64,000 bases of DNA from Alsobacter sp045348435 (GTDB taxonomy: Bacteria > Pseudomonadota > Alphaproteobacteria > Rhizobiales > Beijerinckiaceae). Position numbers and translations under genes: made by a program. The notes beneath the pieces are model-generated. The model was not told the DNA's origin. It searched no databases and saw only the letters and a list, made by a program, of their open reading frames with translations. Positions 8,712 to 17,616 of the stretch are shown here, in pieces. Within the stretch, counting starts at the first letter, position 1. The number at the start of each line of letters is the position of its first letter. The DNA lies in the NCBI RefSeq assembly GCF_045348435.1, contig NZ_CP157484.1, positions 4,154,001 to 4,218,000 of the forward strand, written 5' to 3'.

Positions 8712-10820
8712 ATGAGCACCGCCCCCGCGACGCATGGACCCGTCGTCACGACCCGCCAGGGCCGCGTCGCCCTGATCCTGGCGGACAATCCGCCCGTGAA
8801 CGCGCTGGCGCAGCCGGTCCGCGAGGGCCTGCTCAGGGCCGTCCAGGAGGCCGCGGCGGATCCGGCCGTCGACGCCCTGGCGATCGCCTGCGAGGGCCGC
8901 ACCTTCTTCGCCGGCGCGGAGATCCGCGAATTCGGCAAGCCGCCGGTCCCGCCCGGCCTCGGCGAGGTGCTGGACGCTATCGAGGCATGCCCCAAGCCGG
9001 TCGTCGCCGCCATTCACGGCACGGCGCTGGGCGGCGGCTTCGAGCTGGCGCTGGCCTGCCATGCGCGGATCGCCGACGCGAAGGCCGCCGTCGGACTTCC
9101 CGAGGTCAAGCTCGGGATCATCCCGGGCGCGGGCGGAACGCAGCGGGTCCCGCGTCTGGCGGGCCCGGTGGCCGCCCTCGAGATGATCGCGTCCGGCCGG
9201 CACGTCAGGGCCGAGGAGGCCAGGAGACTCGGCCTGATCGACGCCGTCGCCGAAAGCGACCTGCGCGCCGAGGCCGTGGAGCTCGCCCGCAGCCTGGTGG
9301 GCCGCCCTCCCCGTCGCACAGGCGAGCTGCCCGTTCCGGCGTTCGACCCTGCGGCCTTCGACGCCGCCGCCGCCGCCGTGGCGGCCAAGGCCCGCAGCCA
9401 GGTCTCGCCGATCAGGGCCATCGAAGCCGTCCGCCTGACCGCCGGCGGCGCCGGCATCCGCGAAGGCCTCGCGGCCGAGCGGGCGATCTTCCGTGAGCTG
9501 GTCGGGTCGGACCAGGCCAAGGCGCTGCGCTACGCCTTTTTCTCCGAGCGCGAGGTGCAGCGCGTTCCCCACCTGCAGGGCGTCGCGCCGCGCCAGGTGG
9601 ACGTCGTCGGCGTGATCGGCGCCGGCACCATGGGGGCCGGCATCGCGGTGGCGCTGCTCGACGCCGGGTTGCGGGTCGTCGTCACCGAGACCAGCATCGA
9701 GGCTGTCGGCGCGGGGTGGGACCGCATCTCGGGCCTCTATGGCCGGGCGATGAAGTCCGGCCGGATCGACCAGGCCAAGCGCGACGAGCGCCTGTCCCGC
9801 CTCTCCGTGACGGACGACTTCGCCGAACTCGCCGCATGCGACCTCGTCATCGAGGCCGCCTTCGAGGACATGGCCGTGAAGCAGGAGATCTTCGGTCGGC
9901 TCGGCTCCGTCGCGCGGCCGGGCGCGACGCTGGCCACCAACACCTCCTATCTGGACGTCGACGCCATTGGCCGCGCCTCGGGCCGGCCCGAGGACGTCAT
10001 CGGCCTGCACTTCTTCTCCCCCGCCAACATCATGCGCCTGGTCGAGGTGGTGGAGGGCGCCGCCAGCGCGAAGGACGCCGTGGCGACCGGCGTCGCCCTG
10101 GCCAAGCGGATGGGCAAGCTGCCGGTCACCTGCGGCGTCTGCGACGGCTTCGTCGGCAACCGCATCCTGGCGACATGGCGCCAGCAGACCGACTTCGCCC
10201 TGGAGGACGGCGCGCTGCCGCAGGAGGTCGACGCGGCCCTCGAGCGATACGGCTTCGCCATGGGTCCCTTCGCGGTGGCGGACCTCGCCGGCCTCGATAT
10301 CGGCTGGGCGCGCCGCAAGCGCCTCGCGCCCACCCGCGATCCCGGCCGCCGCTATGGCGGGACGGTGGCGGACCGCCTCTGCGCCATGGGCCGCTTCGGC
10401 CAGAAGACGGGCGCCGGCTATTACCGCTATGTCGACGGCAAGCGGCAGGTGGATCCCGAGGTGACCCGGCTGGTCGAGGACGTCTCGGCCGAGCTCGGGC
10501 GCGAGCGCCGCCCCTTCGACCCGAACGCCATGGTTCGCCATGTGCGCGCCGCCATGGTCAACGAGGGCGCGAAGATCCTGGCCGAGGGCGTCGTGCCGCG
10601 CGCCCTCGACATCGACATGGTGCTCCTGCACGGCTACGGCTTCCCGGCCTGGCGCGGCGGCCCGATGTTCGAGGCGGACGCGATCGGCCTTGCGACGATC
10701 CTGGCCGACATGCGCGAGTTGCACGCCCTGTCGGGGCCGGGCTGGGAGCCCGCGCCGCTTCTGGTCGAACTCGCCGAAAAGGGCGGGACCTTCGCCGGTT
10801 ACAGCCGCACGCCCGGCTGA
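8712..10820 (+). CDS. Fused enoyl-CoA hydratase / 3-hydroxyacyl-CoA dehydrogenase (FadJ/FadB-type)
   Basis: The 702-residue bifunctional beta-oxidation enzyme has an N-terminal crotonase domain (about 1-190) with FFAGAEIREFG, the oxyanion-hole segment AIHGTALGGGFELALACHAR and LPEVKLGIIPGAGGTQ, where the Glu and Gly residues hold the active site. The NAD-binding 3-hydroxyacyl-CoA dehydrogenase domain starts at about residue 297 with GVIGAGTMGAGIA, then LHFFSPANIMRLVEVVEG (catalytic His) and CDGFVGNRI, and ends with a duplicated C-terminal domain. It converts enoyl-CoA to 3-ketoacyl-CoA. Its partner thiolase and acyl-CoA dehydrogenase are in the minus-strand block that follows. Confidence 0.92.
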   Translation: MSTAPATHGPVVTTRQGRVALILADNPPVNALAQPVREGLLRAVQEAAADPAVDALAIACEGRTFFAGAEIREFGKPPVPPGLGEVLDAIEACPKPVVAAIHGTALGGGFELALACHARIADAKAAVGLPEVKLGIIPGAGGTQRVPRLAGPVAALEMIASGRHVRAEEARRLGLIDAVAESDLRAEAVELARSLVGRPPRRTGELPVPAFDPAAFDAAAAAVAAKARSQVSPIRAIEAVRLTAGGAGIREGLAAERAIFRELVGSDQAKALRYAFFSEREVQRVPHLQGVAPRQVDVVGVIGAGTMGAGIAVALLDAGLRVVVTETSIEAVGAGWDRISGLYGRAMKSGRIDQAKRDERLSRLSVTDDFAELAACDLVIEAAFEDMAVKQEIFGRLGSVARPGATLATNTSYLDVDAIGRASGRPEDVIGLHFFSPANIMRLVEVVEGAASAKDAVATGVALAKRMGKLPVTCGVCDGFVGNRILATWRQQTDFALEDGALPQEVDAALERYGFAMGPFAVADLAGLDIGWARRKRLAPTRDPGRRYGGTVADRLCAMGRFGQKTGAGYYRYVDGKRQVDPEVTRLVEDVSAELGRERRPFDPNAMVRHVRAAMVNEGAKILAEGVVPRALDIDMVLLHGYGFPAWRGGPMFEADAIGLATILADMRELHALSGPGWEPAPLLVELAEKGGTFAGYSRTPG

Positions 10821-10873
10821 GCGTCACGAGCGCATCGGCGGCGTACGCAGGGAGGCGGACCGGCGAACCGGCC

Positions 10874-11653
10874 TCAGGCCGCCGTCAATCCGCCGTCCAC
10901 CGGCAGCGCCACGCCCGTGATGAAGGCGCTTTCCGGCCCGCAGAGCTGCAGCATGGCGGCCACGATCTCGTCGACGCTGGCGAGGCGCCGCATCGGAATG
11001 GCGCCCAGCACCCGTTCCAGCGCCGCCTCCGGGCCGCCGCGCATATGGGCGAGTTCGTCCTTCACCATGGCGGTGTCGGCGAAGGAGGGGCAGATCGCGT
11101 TGACCCGGATGTTGCGCCGCGCATATTCGACGGCCGCCGTCTTGGTAAGCCCGATCACCCCGTGCTTGGCGGCGGCGTAGACGGAGAGCAGCGGCGCGCC
11201 CACCAGCCCGGCGACCGACGCCACGTTGAGGATCACGCCGCCGCCCTGCCGCTCCATGGCGGGCAACTGGTGCTTCATGGCGTAGAAGACGCCCATGAGG
11301 TCGACCGCGATCACCTTTTCGGCCGTCGCAGACGGAATGTCGGGCAGTTTCAGATAGGGGTGGGCCATGCCGGCGTTGTTCAGCGCCACGTCCAGCCGTC
11401 CATAGGCGCCGAGGGCCGCGGCCACGAGCCGCTCCGCCGTGCTCTCCTGCGACACGTCGCCGGCCTCGGCCACCACCTCCGCCCCGGCCCGCCGCAGCTC
11501 CTGCGCCACCTCGTCCAGCCTGTCGGCGGCGACGTCCGAAATCGCCAGCCTCGCGCCCTCGTCGGCGAAGCGCTCCGCCGCCCGCCGGCCGAAGCCGCCC
11601 GCGGCGCCGGTGATGAGGACGACCTTGCCGGTGAACCGCGCGTGATGGCTCAT
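10874..11653 (-). CDS. SDR-family oxidoreductase
   Basis: The 259-residue classical short-chain dehydrogenase has cofactor motif TGAAGGFGRR, the NNAG motif, the Ser of NVASVAG and the YAAAK catalytic pair, ending with ITGVALPVDGGLTAA. An acidic residue after beta-2 (ISDVAADR) favours NAD(H). The start at 11653 overlaps the phosphotransferase stop by 4 bp (ATGA), so the genes are coupled. Its likely role is oxidation of a hydroxyacyl-CoA or alcohol in the same pathway; the substrate is unknown. It is the last gene of the minus-strand block. Confidence 0.88.
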   Translation of the reverse strand: MSHHARFTGKVVLITGAAGGFGRRAAERFADEGARLAISDVAADRLDEVAQELRRAGAEVVAEAGDVSQESTAERLVAAALGAYGRLDVALNNAGMAHPYLKLPDIPSATAEKVIAVDLMGVFYAMKHQLPAMERQGGGVILNVASVAGLVGAPLLSVYAAAKHGVIGLTKTAAVEYARRNIRVNAICPSFADTAMVKDELAHMRGGPEAALERVLGAIPMRRLASVDEIVAAMLQLCGPESAFITGVALPVDGGLTAA

Positions 11654-12711
11654 CCCTTCGCCTCCACCAGCTCGCAAGCCATGTGCGCCAGCAGCGGCAC
11701 GGCCTTGCCCATCTTCAGCCCGCGTTCCGGGTTCGACGCGTTGCCGTCCAGCGCCCGCTTCAGCACGCCCTGCAGGATCGCGGCGAGCCGGAAGAAGCTG
11801 AAGGCCAGGCAGAACGTCCAGGAAGGAATGCCGGCCAGTCCCATCCGCCGGCAATAAGCCTCCACATAGGCCTCCTCGGTGGGGATGCCCGACGCGGCGC
11901 GGTCGACGCCGGCGAGGCCCCGGAAATCTCCCTCATGCGGCAGCCGCCACTGCATGCACTGGTAGGCCAGGTCCGAGAAGGGATGGCCCAGCGTCGACAA
12001 TTCCCAGTCGATGATGGCGAGCAGTTTCGCCGAATCCGGGGCGAAGATCATGTTGTCGATGCGGTAGTCGCCATGCACCAGCGCGACGCGCCCGTCGTCC
12101 GGCGGGCGATGGGCGCCGAGCCAGGCGATCAGGCGGTCCATCGCCGGAATGGGCTGCGTCTCGGACGCCCGGTACTGATCCGACCACCGCGACACCTGCC
12201 GGGCGAAATAGTCGCCGGGCCGGCCGAAATCGGCGAGCCCCACCGCGGTCGTGTCGACGCTGTGCAGGGCGGCGAGCGCCGCGTTCATGGCGTCGTACAC
12301 CGCCGCCCGTTCGGCGGGACTGGAGTCCGGCATGGCCGGATCCCAGAACACACGTCCCTGCACGTGCTCCATGACGTAGAACATGGTCCCGATGACGCTC
12401 TCGTCGGCGCAGAGCGCCAGCGCTTTCGGGACGGGCACGTCGGTGTGGGCCAGCGCGCTGATCACCCGGAACTCCCGGTCGACCGCATGCGCCGACTTGA
12501 GGAGCTGGCCCGGCGGCTTGCGCCGCAGGACGTAGTCGCCCGACGGCGACCGGATGCGGAAGGTCGGATTGGACTGCCCGCCCGGGAATTTCTCGGCGGT
12601 CAGCGGCCCCCGGAAGCCGGGCGCATGCTCCTCCATCCAGCGCGCCAGGGCGTCGACGTCGAGCGCCGCGACGGAGGGCGGCGGGCCCGCGCCCGCGTCA
12701 TTCGCCGGCAT
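11650..12711 (-). CDS. Phosphotransferase-family (APH-like) protein of acyl-CoA dehydrogenase clusters
   Basis: The 353-residue protein has an aminoglycoside-phosphotransferase-like kinase fold: GGQSNPTFRI (nucleotide loop), the catalytic loop VHGDYRIDNMIF and the metal-binding IIDWELSTLGHPFSDLAY. Members beside acyl-CoA dehydrogenases resemble the N-terminal part of eukaryotic ACAD10/11. ACAD10/11 work has linked the kinase plus dehydrogenase pair to catabolism of 4-hydroxy fatty acids via phosphorylation. Here it overlaps the acyl-CoA dehydrogenase gene by 14 bp, which fits that pairing. Antibiotic resistance is unlikely. Confidence 0.88.
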   Translation of the reverse strand: MPANDAGAGPPPSVAALDVDALARWMEEHAPGFRGPLTAEKFPGGQSNPTFRIRSPSGDYVLRRKPPGQLLKSAHAVDREFRVISALAHTDVPVPKALALCADESVIGTMFYVMEHVQGRVFWDPAMPDSSPAERAAVYDAMNAALAALHSVDTTAVGLADFGRPGDYFARQVSRWSDQYRASETQPIPAMDRLIAWLGAHRPPDDGRVALVHGDYRIDNMIFAPDSAKLLAIIDWELSTLGHPFSDLAYQCMQWRLPHEGDFRGLAGVDRAASGIPTEEAYVEAYCRRMGLAGIPSWTFCLAFSFFRLAAILQGVLKRALDGNASNPERGLKMGKAVPLLAHMACELVEAKG

Positions 12712-13957
12712 TGCTGTAGCGCTTCAGCTCGGCCCTGGCGACGACGCGCCGGTGCACCGCGTCCGGGCCGTCAGCCAGCCGCAGCGTGCGAAGATGGGTC
12801 CACATGCGCGCCAGCGGGAAGTCCTGGCTGATCCCTGCCGCGCCATGCATCTGCACGGCCTCGTCGGTGATCTTCAGCGCGATGCGCGGCGCCACCACCT
12901 TGATCTGCGAGATCCAGGGCGCGGCCGCCCGGGTGCCGACCGTGTCCATCATGTAGGCGGCCTTCAGGCAGAGCAGGCGCGCCATCTCGATCTCCATGCG
13001 GCTTTCCGCGATGATGTCGTAGTTGGCGCCCAGTTCCGCGAGTTTCTTGCCGAAGGCCGTGCGCGACAGCGAGCGCCGGCACAGCGCCTCGAGCGCGCGC
13101 TCGGCCTGCCCGATGGCGCGCATGCAGTGATGGATGCGGCCCGGCCCGAGCCGGCCCTGCGCCACCTCGAAGCCGCGCCCGCGCCCATGCACGAGGTTGT
13201 CCTTCGGCACGCGCACGTTCTCGAAGCGGATATGCATGTGGCCGTGCGGCGCGTCGTCCTCGCCATAGACCTGCATGGGCCGCAGCACCGTCACGCCCGG
13301 CGTGCCGGCCGGGACCAGGATCATGGAATGGCGCTTGTGCTTGTCGGCCTCCGGATCGGTCTGGCACATCACGATGTAGATCTTGCAGCGGGGGTCGCCC
13401 GCGCCCGACGCCCACCATTTCTCGCCGTTGAGGACCCACATGTCCCCGTCCAGCCTGGCGTCCAGGGCGATGTTGGTCGCGTCCGACGAGGCCACGCCCG
13501 GCTCCGTCATCAGGTAGGCGGAGCGGATCTCGCCCTCCAGCAGCGGCGCCAGCCACTGGGCTTTCTGGGCGGGCGAGCCGTAGCGCTCGAACACCTCCAT
13601 GTTGCCGGTGTCGGGCGCGGAGCAGTTGAAGGTCTCCGCACCGAGCGGCGACTTGCCCATCTCCTCGGCCAGATAGGCGTATTCGACCGTGGTGAGCCCA
13701 TATCCCCGGTCGGAATCGGTGAGCCAGAAATTCCACAACCCGCGCTCGCGCGCCTTGGCCTTGAGGCTGTCCAGGATCTCCAGCTGCCTCGCGGTGTGGA
13801 CGAAGCGGTCGCCCGCCTTGCCCACCTCCTCCTCGAACTCCCGCTCCAGCGGGATGATCTCGTCCTGGACCATGGTCCGGACCTGATCCAGCAAGGGCCG
13901 GAGCTTCTCGGTGACGCCGAGATTCATGGAGCCGACGACCGGCTGACCGAGCGACAT
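12698..13957 (-). CDS. Acyl-CoA dehydrogenase family protein (ACAD10/11-like)
   Basis: This 419-residue FAD enzyme shows YLMTEPGVASSDATNIA (FAD and substrate contact), WVLNGEKWWASGAGDPRC, QVYGEDDAPHGHMHIRF, RTAFGKKLAELG and VQMHGAAGISQDFPLARMW. These are core acyl-CoA dehydrogenase motifs, and the long sequence is of the bacterial ACAD11-like group. The start at 13957 has a strong GGGGAGG ribosome-binding site. Adjacent genes supply hydratase, dehydrogenase and thiolase steps, so it probably catalyses the first alpha,beta-dehydrogenation, or acts with the phosphotransferase on hydroxylated acyl-CoAs. Confidence 0.9.
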   Translation of the reverse strand: MSLGQPVVGSMNLGVTEKLRPLLDQVRTMVQDEIIPLEREFEEEVGKAGDRFVHTARQLEILDSLKAKARERGLWNFWLTDSDRGYGLTTVEYAYLAEEMGKSPLGAETFNCSAPDTGNMEVFERYGSPAQKAQWLAPLLEGEIRSAYLMTEPGVASSDATNIALDARLDGDMWVLNGEKWWASGAGDPRCKIYIVMCQTDPEADKHKRHSMILVPAGTPGVTVLRPMQVYGEDDAPHGHMHIRFENVRVPKDNLVHGRGRGFEVAQGRLGPGRIHHCMRAIGQAERALEALCRRSLSRTAFGKKLAELGANYDIIAESRMEIEMARLLCLKAAYMMDTVGTRAAAPWISQIKVVAPRIALKITDEAVQMHGAAGISQDFPLARMWTHLRTLRLADGPDAVHRRVVARAELKRYSNAGE

Positions 13958-14004
13958 GGATGTCCTCCCCTGGACCGCCTCCCGGCGGAATGCGGTTTCG
14001 CCGT

Positions 14005-15210
14005 TCAGGCGACCTCGAACAGGCCTGCGGCGCCCATGCCGCCGCCGACGCACATGGTGACGACGACGTAGCGCACGCCGCGCCGCTTGCCTTCGATGAG
14101 CGCGTGGCCGGTCATGCGCGCGCCGGACATCCCGTAGGGATGCCCGATCGAGATCGCGCCGCCGTCGACATTGAGCCTCTCGTCGGGGATGCCGAGCCGG
14201 TCGCGGCAGTAGATCACCTGCACGGCGAAGGCTTCGTTGAGCTCCCACAGCCCGATGTCGTCGACCGTCAGGCCATGCTGCTTGAGAAGCTTCGGGACGG
14301 CGAAGACGGGCCCGATGCCCATCTCGTCCGGATCGCAGCCGGCCACCGCCATGCCGCGATAGATCCCGAGCGGCTGAAGGCCGCGCCGCTCCGCCTCGCG
14401 CGCCTCCATGAGGACGCTCGCCGACGCTCCGTCGGACAGTTGCGAGGCGTTGCCGGCCGTGATGAACCGGCCCTCGCGGATGCGCTGGCCGTCCTTGAAG
14501 ACCGGCTTCAGCGCGGCGAGCTGCTCGGCCGTGGTGCCGGGCCGGTTGCCCTCGTCCTTGGCGAGCCGCGTCTCCACCGGCGAGACCGCGCCGGTCGCCT
14601 TGTCCTGCGCCAGCATGACGCTCGGCATGGGCACGATCTCGGCGTCGAACCGGCCCGCCGCCTGCGCGGCGGCGGTGCGCGCCTGCGACTGCGCCGCATA
14701 GGCGTCCTGCGCCTCGCGGCTGACCCCGTAGCGGTCGGCCACCACCTCGGCCGTCTCCAGCATGCTCATATAGAGGGCCGGCATCCGCTCCACGAGCCAG
14801 GGATCCTGCGCCCGGTAGCGGTTGGCGTGCTCGTTCTGGCAGAGCGAGATGGACTCCAGCCCCCCGCCCACCGCCACCGTCATGCCGTCGACCACGATCT
14901 GCTTGGCCGCGATCGCGATGGCCATGAGGCCGGAGGCGCATTGCCGGTCCACGCTCATGCCGGGCGTGGACACCGGGAGCCCCGCCCGCATGGCGGCCTG
15001 GCGCCCGATATTCATCGTGGTCGAGCCCTGCTGCAGGGCGGCGCCCATGACGACGTCCTCGATCTCGGCGGCGTCCACGCCCGCGCGGGATGCAGCGGCC
15101 GCGATGGCGTGCCCGCCCAGCGCCTGCGCCTGGGTGTCGTTGAACGCGCCGCGATAGGCCTTGCCGATCGGCGTGCGCGCCGTCGAAACGATGACCGCCT
15201 CCCGCATCAT
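14005..15210 (-). CDS. Acetyl-CoA C-acyltransferase (thiolase)
   Basis: The 401-residue thiolase has the nucleophile Cys in SVDRQCASGLMAIA (about residue 90), NEAFAVQ, the active-site His motif GHPYGMSGARMTGHAL and a final CVGGGMGAAG. All catalytic residues are present. It cleaves 3-ketoacyl-CoA to acetyl-CoA and a shortened acyl-CoA. It lies 47 bp upstream of the acyl-CoA dehydrogenase and 9 bp downstream of an SDR gene, in the same operon. Confidence 0.94.
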   Translation of the reverse strand: MMREAVIVSTARTPIGKAYRGAFNDTQAQALGGHAIAAAASRAGVDAAEIEDVVMGAALQQGSTTMNIGRQAAMRAGLPVSTPGMSVDRQCASGLMAIAIAAKQIVVDGMTVAVGGGLESISLCQNEHANRYRAQDPWLVERMPALYMSMLETAEVVADRYGVSREAQDAYAAQSQARTAAAQAAGRFDAEIVPMPSVMLAQDKATGAVSPVETRLAKDEGNRPGTTAEQLAALKPVFKDGQRIREGRFITAGNASQLSDGASASVLMEAREAERRGLQPLGIYRGMAVAGCDPDEMGIGPVFAVPKLLKQHGLTVDDIGLWELNEAFAVQVIYCRDRLGIPDERLNVDGGAISIGHPYGMSGARMTGHALIEGKRRGVRYVVVTMCVGGGMGAAGLFEVA

Positions 15211-15219
15211 CTCTCTCCC

Positions 15220-16149
15220 TTACCGGCTCGCCTTGAGGTCGACGCCTTTGGCCTTGGCCGCCATGGTGACGAACTTGTCCGTCTGGTGGAAGGCTTCCGT
15301 GAGCTCGCGCTCATGCGTCGTGTCGGAGATGGCGGCGAAATGCGCCGCCACGCCTTCCGGCGTCCGCTGCGCCTCGTCGAGATAGACGCCCTCCGTCTCG
15401 GTCACCACCGTCTGGGCGAACACGCCCGCGCCGGCGCACAGGATGGTGCGCGAGGGCGCGACCTCCGAGACCAGGAAGAGCACGCCCGGCGTGATCGTTT
15501 CGGGGCGCAGCAGCTCCAGCGCCGCGGGCGACATCAACTGTTCGGTCATCCGCGTCGCCGCGGTCGGGGCGAGAGTGTTGACCCGGATGTCGTGCTTGCG
15601 GCCTTCCAGGTGCAGCACGTTCATCAGCCCCAGCATGGCGGCCTTCGCGGCCCCGTAATTGGATTGACCGAAATTGCCGTAGAGGCCGGACGACGACGAG
15701 GTGAACACGATGCGCCCGTAATTCTGACGGCGCATAGTCTCCCAGACGGCCTTCGTGCAATGGACCGAGCCCATCAGGTGCACGTCGACCACCTTGCGGA
15801 AGTCCTCTATCTCCATCTTGGCGAAGCTGCGGTCGCGCAGGATGCCGGCGTTGTTGACCAGAATGTCGACCCGGCCCCATGCGGCCAACGTCGCGTCGAC
15901 CATGCCGGTCACGGCGGCGAAATCGGTGATGTCCACCCCGCTCGCCATGGCCTCGCCCCCGGCGGCCCGGATCTCCTCCACCACGCGCTCGGCCGCCGTG
16001 GCGGACCCGCCGGAGCCGTCCAGCGCGCCTCCCATGTCGACTGCCACGACCTTCGCGCCGCGCGCCGCAAGCCCCAGCGCATGGCTGCGGCCGAGCCCGT
16101 TGCCCGCCCCGGTGACGATCGCCACACGCCCGTCGAATCGAATGTCCAT
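15220..16149 (-). CDS. SDR oxidoreductase, (3R)-hydroxyacyl-CoA dehydrogenase-like
   Basis: The 309-residue SDR has TGAGNGLGRSHALGLAARGA, VNNAGILRDRSFAKM, the Ser pair in VFTSSSSGLYGNFGQ and YGAAKAAMLGL. The string GNGLGRSHA with NNAGILRDRSF is characteristic of the dehydrogenase domain of peroxisomal multifunctional enzyme type 2 (HSD17B4). A role as (3R)-hydroxyacyl-CoA dehydrogenase is therefore likely, paired with the MaoC-type hydratase next door. It is longer than simple SDRs by about 50 C-terminal residues. Confidence 0.9.
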   Translation of the reverse strand: MDIRFDGRVAIVTGAGNGLGRSHALGLAARGAKVVAVDMGGALDGSGGSATAAERVVEEIRAAGGEAMASGVDITDFAAVTGMVDATLAAWGRVDILVNNAGILRDRSFAKMEIEDFRKVVDVHLMGSVHCTKAVWETMRRQNYGRIVFTSSSSGLYGNFGQSNYGAAKAAMLGLMNVLHLEGRKHDIRVNTLAPTAATRMTEQLMSPAALELLRPETITPGVLFLVSEVAPSRTILCAGAGVFAQTVVTETEGVYLDEAQRTPEGVAAHFAAISDTTHERELTEAFHQTDKFVTMAAKAKGVDLKASR

Positions 16150-16160
16150 CGTTGCGCTCC

Positions 16161-16652
16161 TCAGCCCAGCACGCGCAAGGTGAGCCAGTCGGCCACGAGG
16201 GCGGGCTTGTCCTGCCCCTCGATCTCCACCGTCGCGCCGACGCGCAGCATCAGTTCGGCCGCAGAGCGCTCGACGATCTCGCGCAACGCGAACCGGCCGC
16301 GCACGCGCGAGCCGGGCTTGACCGGACTGACGAAGCGCAGGCGGTCGAAGCCGTAATTCACCCCCATGGCCGATCCCTCCAGCGAGGGCACGGCGTCATA
16401 GGCCATGACGCTCAGCAGCGAGAGCGTCAGGAAGCCGTGCGCGACGGTGCTCCCGAACGGGGTCTCGGCGGCGCGGACCGGATCGATGTGGATGAACTGC
16501 CGGTCATGGGTCAGCGCCGCGAAGCGGTCGATCATGTCCTGCGTGACGTCGATCCAGGCGGAGACGCCGATCTCCTGGCCCACCAGCCGCTGGTAGGCGT
16601 CCAGCGACAACGCCCGGCGCGGGCCGGCGACGGGGAGAGTTTCGCCGCTCAT
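16161..16652 (-). CDS. MaoC-like (R)-specific enoyl-CoA hydratase
   Basis: The 163-residue hotdog-fold protein has the hydratase-2 motif: RFAALTHDRQFIHIDPVRA followed by FGSTVAHGFLTLSLL, with the conserved Asp and His. MaoC hydratases add water to trans-2-enoyl-CoA to give the (3R)-hydroxy product, which the adjacent SDR at 15220 can oxidise. The start overlaps the following SDR stop by 4 bp (ATGA). Confidence 0.9.
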   Translation of the reverse strand: MSGETLPVAGPRRALSLDAYQRLVGQEIGVSAWIDVTQDMIDRFAALTHDRQFIHIDPVRAAETPFGSTVAHGFLTLSLLSVMAYDAVPSLEGSAMGVNYGFDRLRFVSPVKPGSRVRGRFALREIVERSAAELMLRVGATVEIEGQDKPALVADWLTLRVLG

Positions 16653-17473
16653 GCGTCGTCTCCAAACAGCCGGTGGCCGCTGTCGACCGAGACGCCGCCG
16701 TCGAGCGGCAGGATCGCGCCCGTCGTGTAGGCGCCCCCACGGCCGCACAGGAACAACAGCGCGCCGGCGATGTCGCTCGGCCGGCCGATGCGCCCCATCG
16801 GCACCGTGGACGCCGTCTTGGCCCGGACCGCCTCGTCCTGCGTGGCGAAGGCCATCATGCGGCTCTGGAAGGGGCCGGGCGCAAAGGCGTTCACGGTGAT
16901 CGGCCGATCCGCCAGCTCGCGCGCCAGGATGCGGGTGAGGTGATGCACGGCGGCCTTGGAGGCGGCGTAAGAGTACGGGCCATGGCCCAGCGGGGCCGAG
17001 CCCATCACCGAGCCCAGATTGACCACGCGGGCCGGGTCGTCCAGCGACGCGGCCGCGGTGAGCTCGGGCAGGAGCTCGCGCGTCAGCGTGAACAGGCCGG
17101 CCACGTTGACGGAGAACACGCCGTCCCAGGCCTTCCAGGGGAAGCTCTCCAGCGGCTCGCCCCAAGTCTTGCCCGCATTGTTGACCAGAATGGAGAGCGA
17201 GCCGCCCACCCGCGACTTCACCTCGGCGGCCAGCGCCGCCACCCCGGCTTCGGTTCCGACGTCGCCGGCGAAGCCCTCGCATCGCCCCGGCGCGCCCAGC
17301 GCATTCAGCTCCGCCGCGACCGCCTCGCAGGCCTGGCCCTTGCGCGATGCGATGAGCACCCGGGCGCCGGCCTGCACCAGCGCCTCGGCGCACATGCGCC
17401 CGATGCCGGTGGAGCCTCCGGTGACGAGCGCGGTCTTGCCGGCGACGGAGAACAGTGACGACAGGTAGTCCAT
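16649..17473 (-). CDS. SDR-family oxidoreductase, first gene of the acyl-CoA block
   Basis: The 274-residue SDR has TGGSTGIGRMCAEAL, VNNAGKTWGEP, NLGSVMG (Ser), YAASKAAVHHL and TTGAILPLDGGVSVDSG. It is the promoter-proximal gene of the minus-strand catabolic operon, 143 bp from the divergent TetR gene. Its substrate is unknown. Three SDRs in one operon suggest several oxidations of ring or side-chain hydroxyls as well as beta-oxidation. Confidence 0.88.
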   Translation of the reverse strand: MDYLSSLFSVAGKTALVTGGSTGIGRMCAEALVQAGARVLIASRKGQACEAVAAELNALGAPGRCEGFAGDVGTEAGVAALAAEVKSRVGGSLSILVNNAGKTWGEPLESFPWKAWDGVFSVNVAGLFTLTRELLPELTAAASLDDPARVVNLGSVMGSAPLGHGPYSYAASKAAVHHLTRILARELADRPITVNAFAPGPFQSRMMAFATQDEAVRAKTASTVPMGRIGRPSDIAGALLFLCGRGGAYTTGAILPLDGGVSVDSGHRLFGDDA

Positions 17474-17536
17474 GCGGGCGCTCTCATGGGGACTGCGGGT
17501 GGGGCGGACGCGGATTCAGCCTAGCCCGCCCGGCCA

Positions 17537-17552
17537 CATACCGGGTAGTATG
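17537..17552. promoter_or_regulatory. Candidate TetR operator palindrome
   Basis: CATAC-CGGGTA-GTATG is an inverted repeat with 5-bp arms, and its centre TACCGGGTA is itself palindromic. It lies between the divergent SDR operon and the TetR gene, the usual place for the autoregulatory operator of a TetR repressor. Function is inferred from position and symmetry. Confidence 0.6.
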
Positions 17553-17616
17553 CAGCCGCGCCGGACCGGATGTCCAGCCCGGCGCAAGGCCGTCCGCCAG
17601 GAGCCCCGAAGCCGAG

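Noticed and set aside
11650..12711. Aminoglycoside resistance gene
   Set aside because: The kinase fold is shared, but the overlap with an acyl-CoA dehydrogenase gene and the ACAD10/11-like context point to catabolism.
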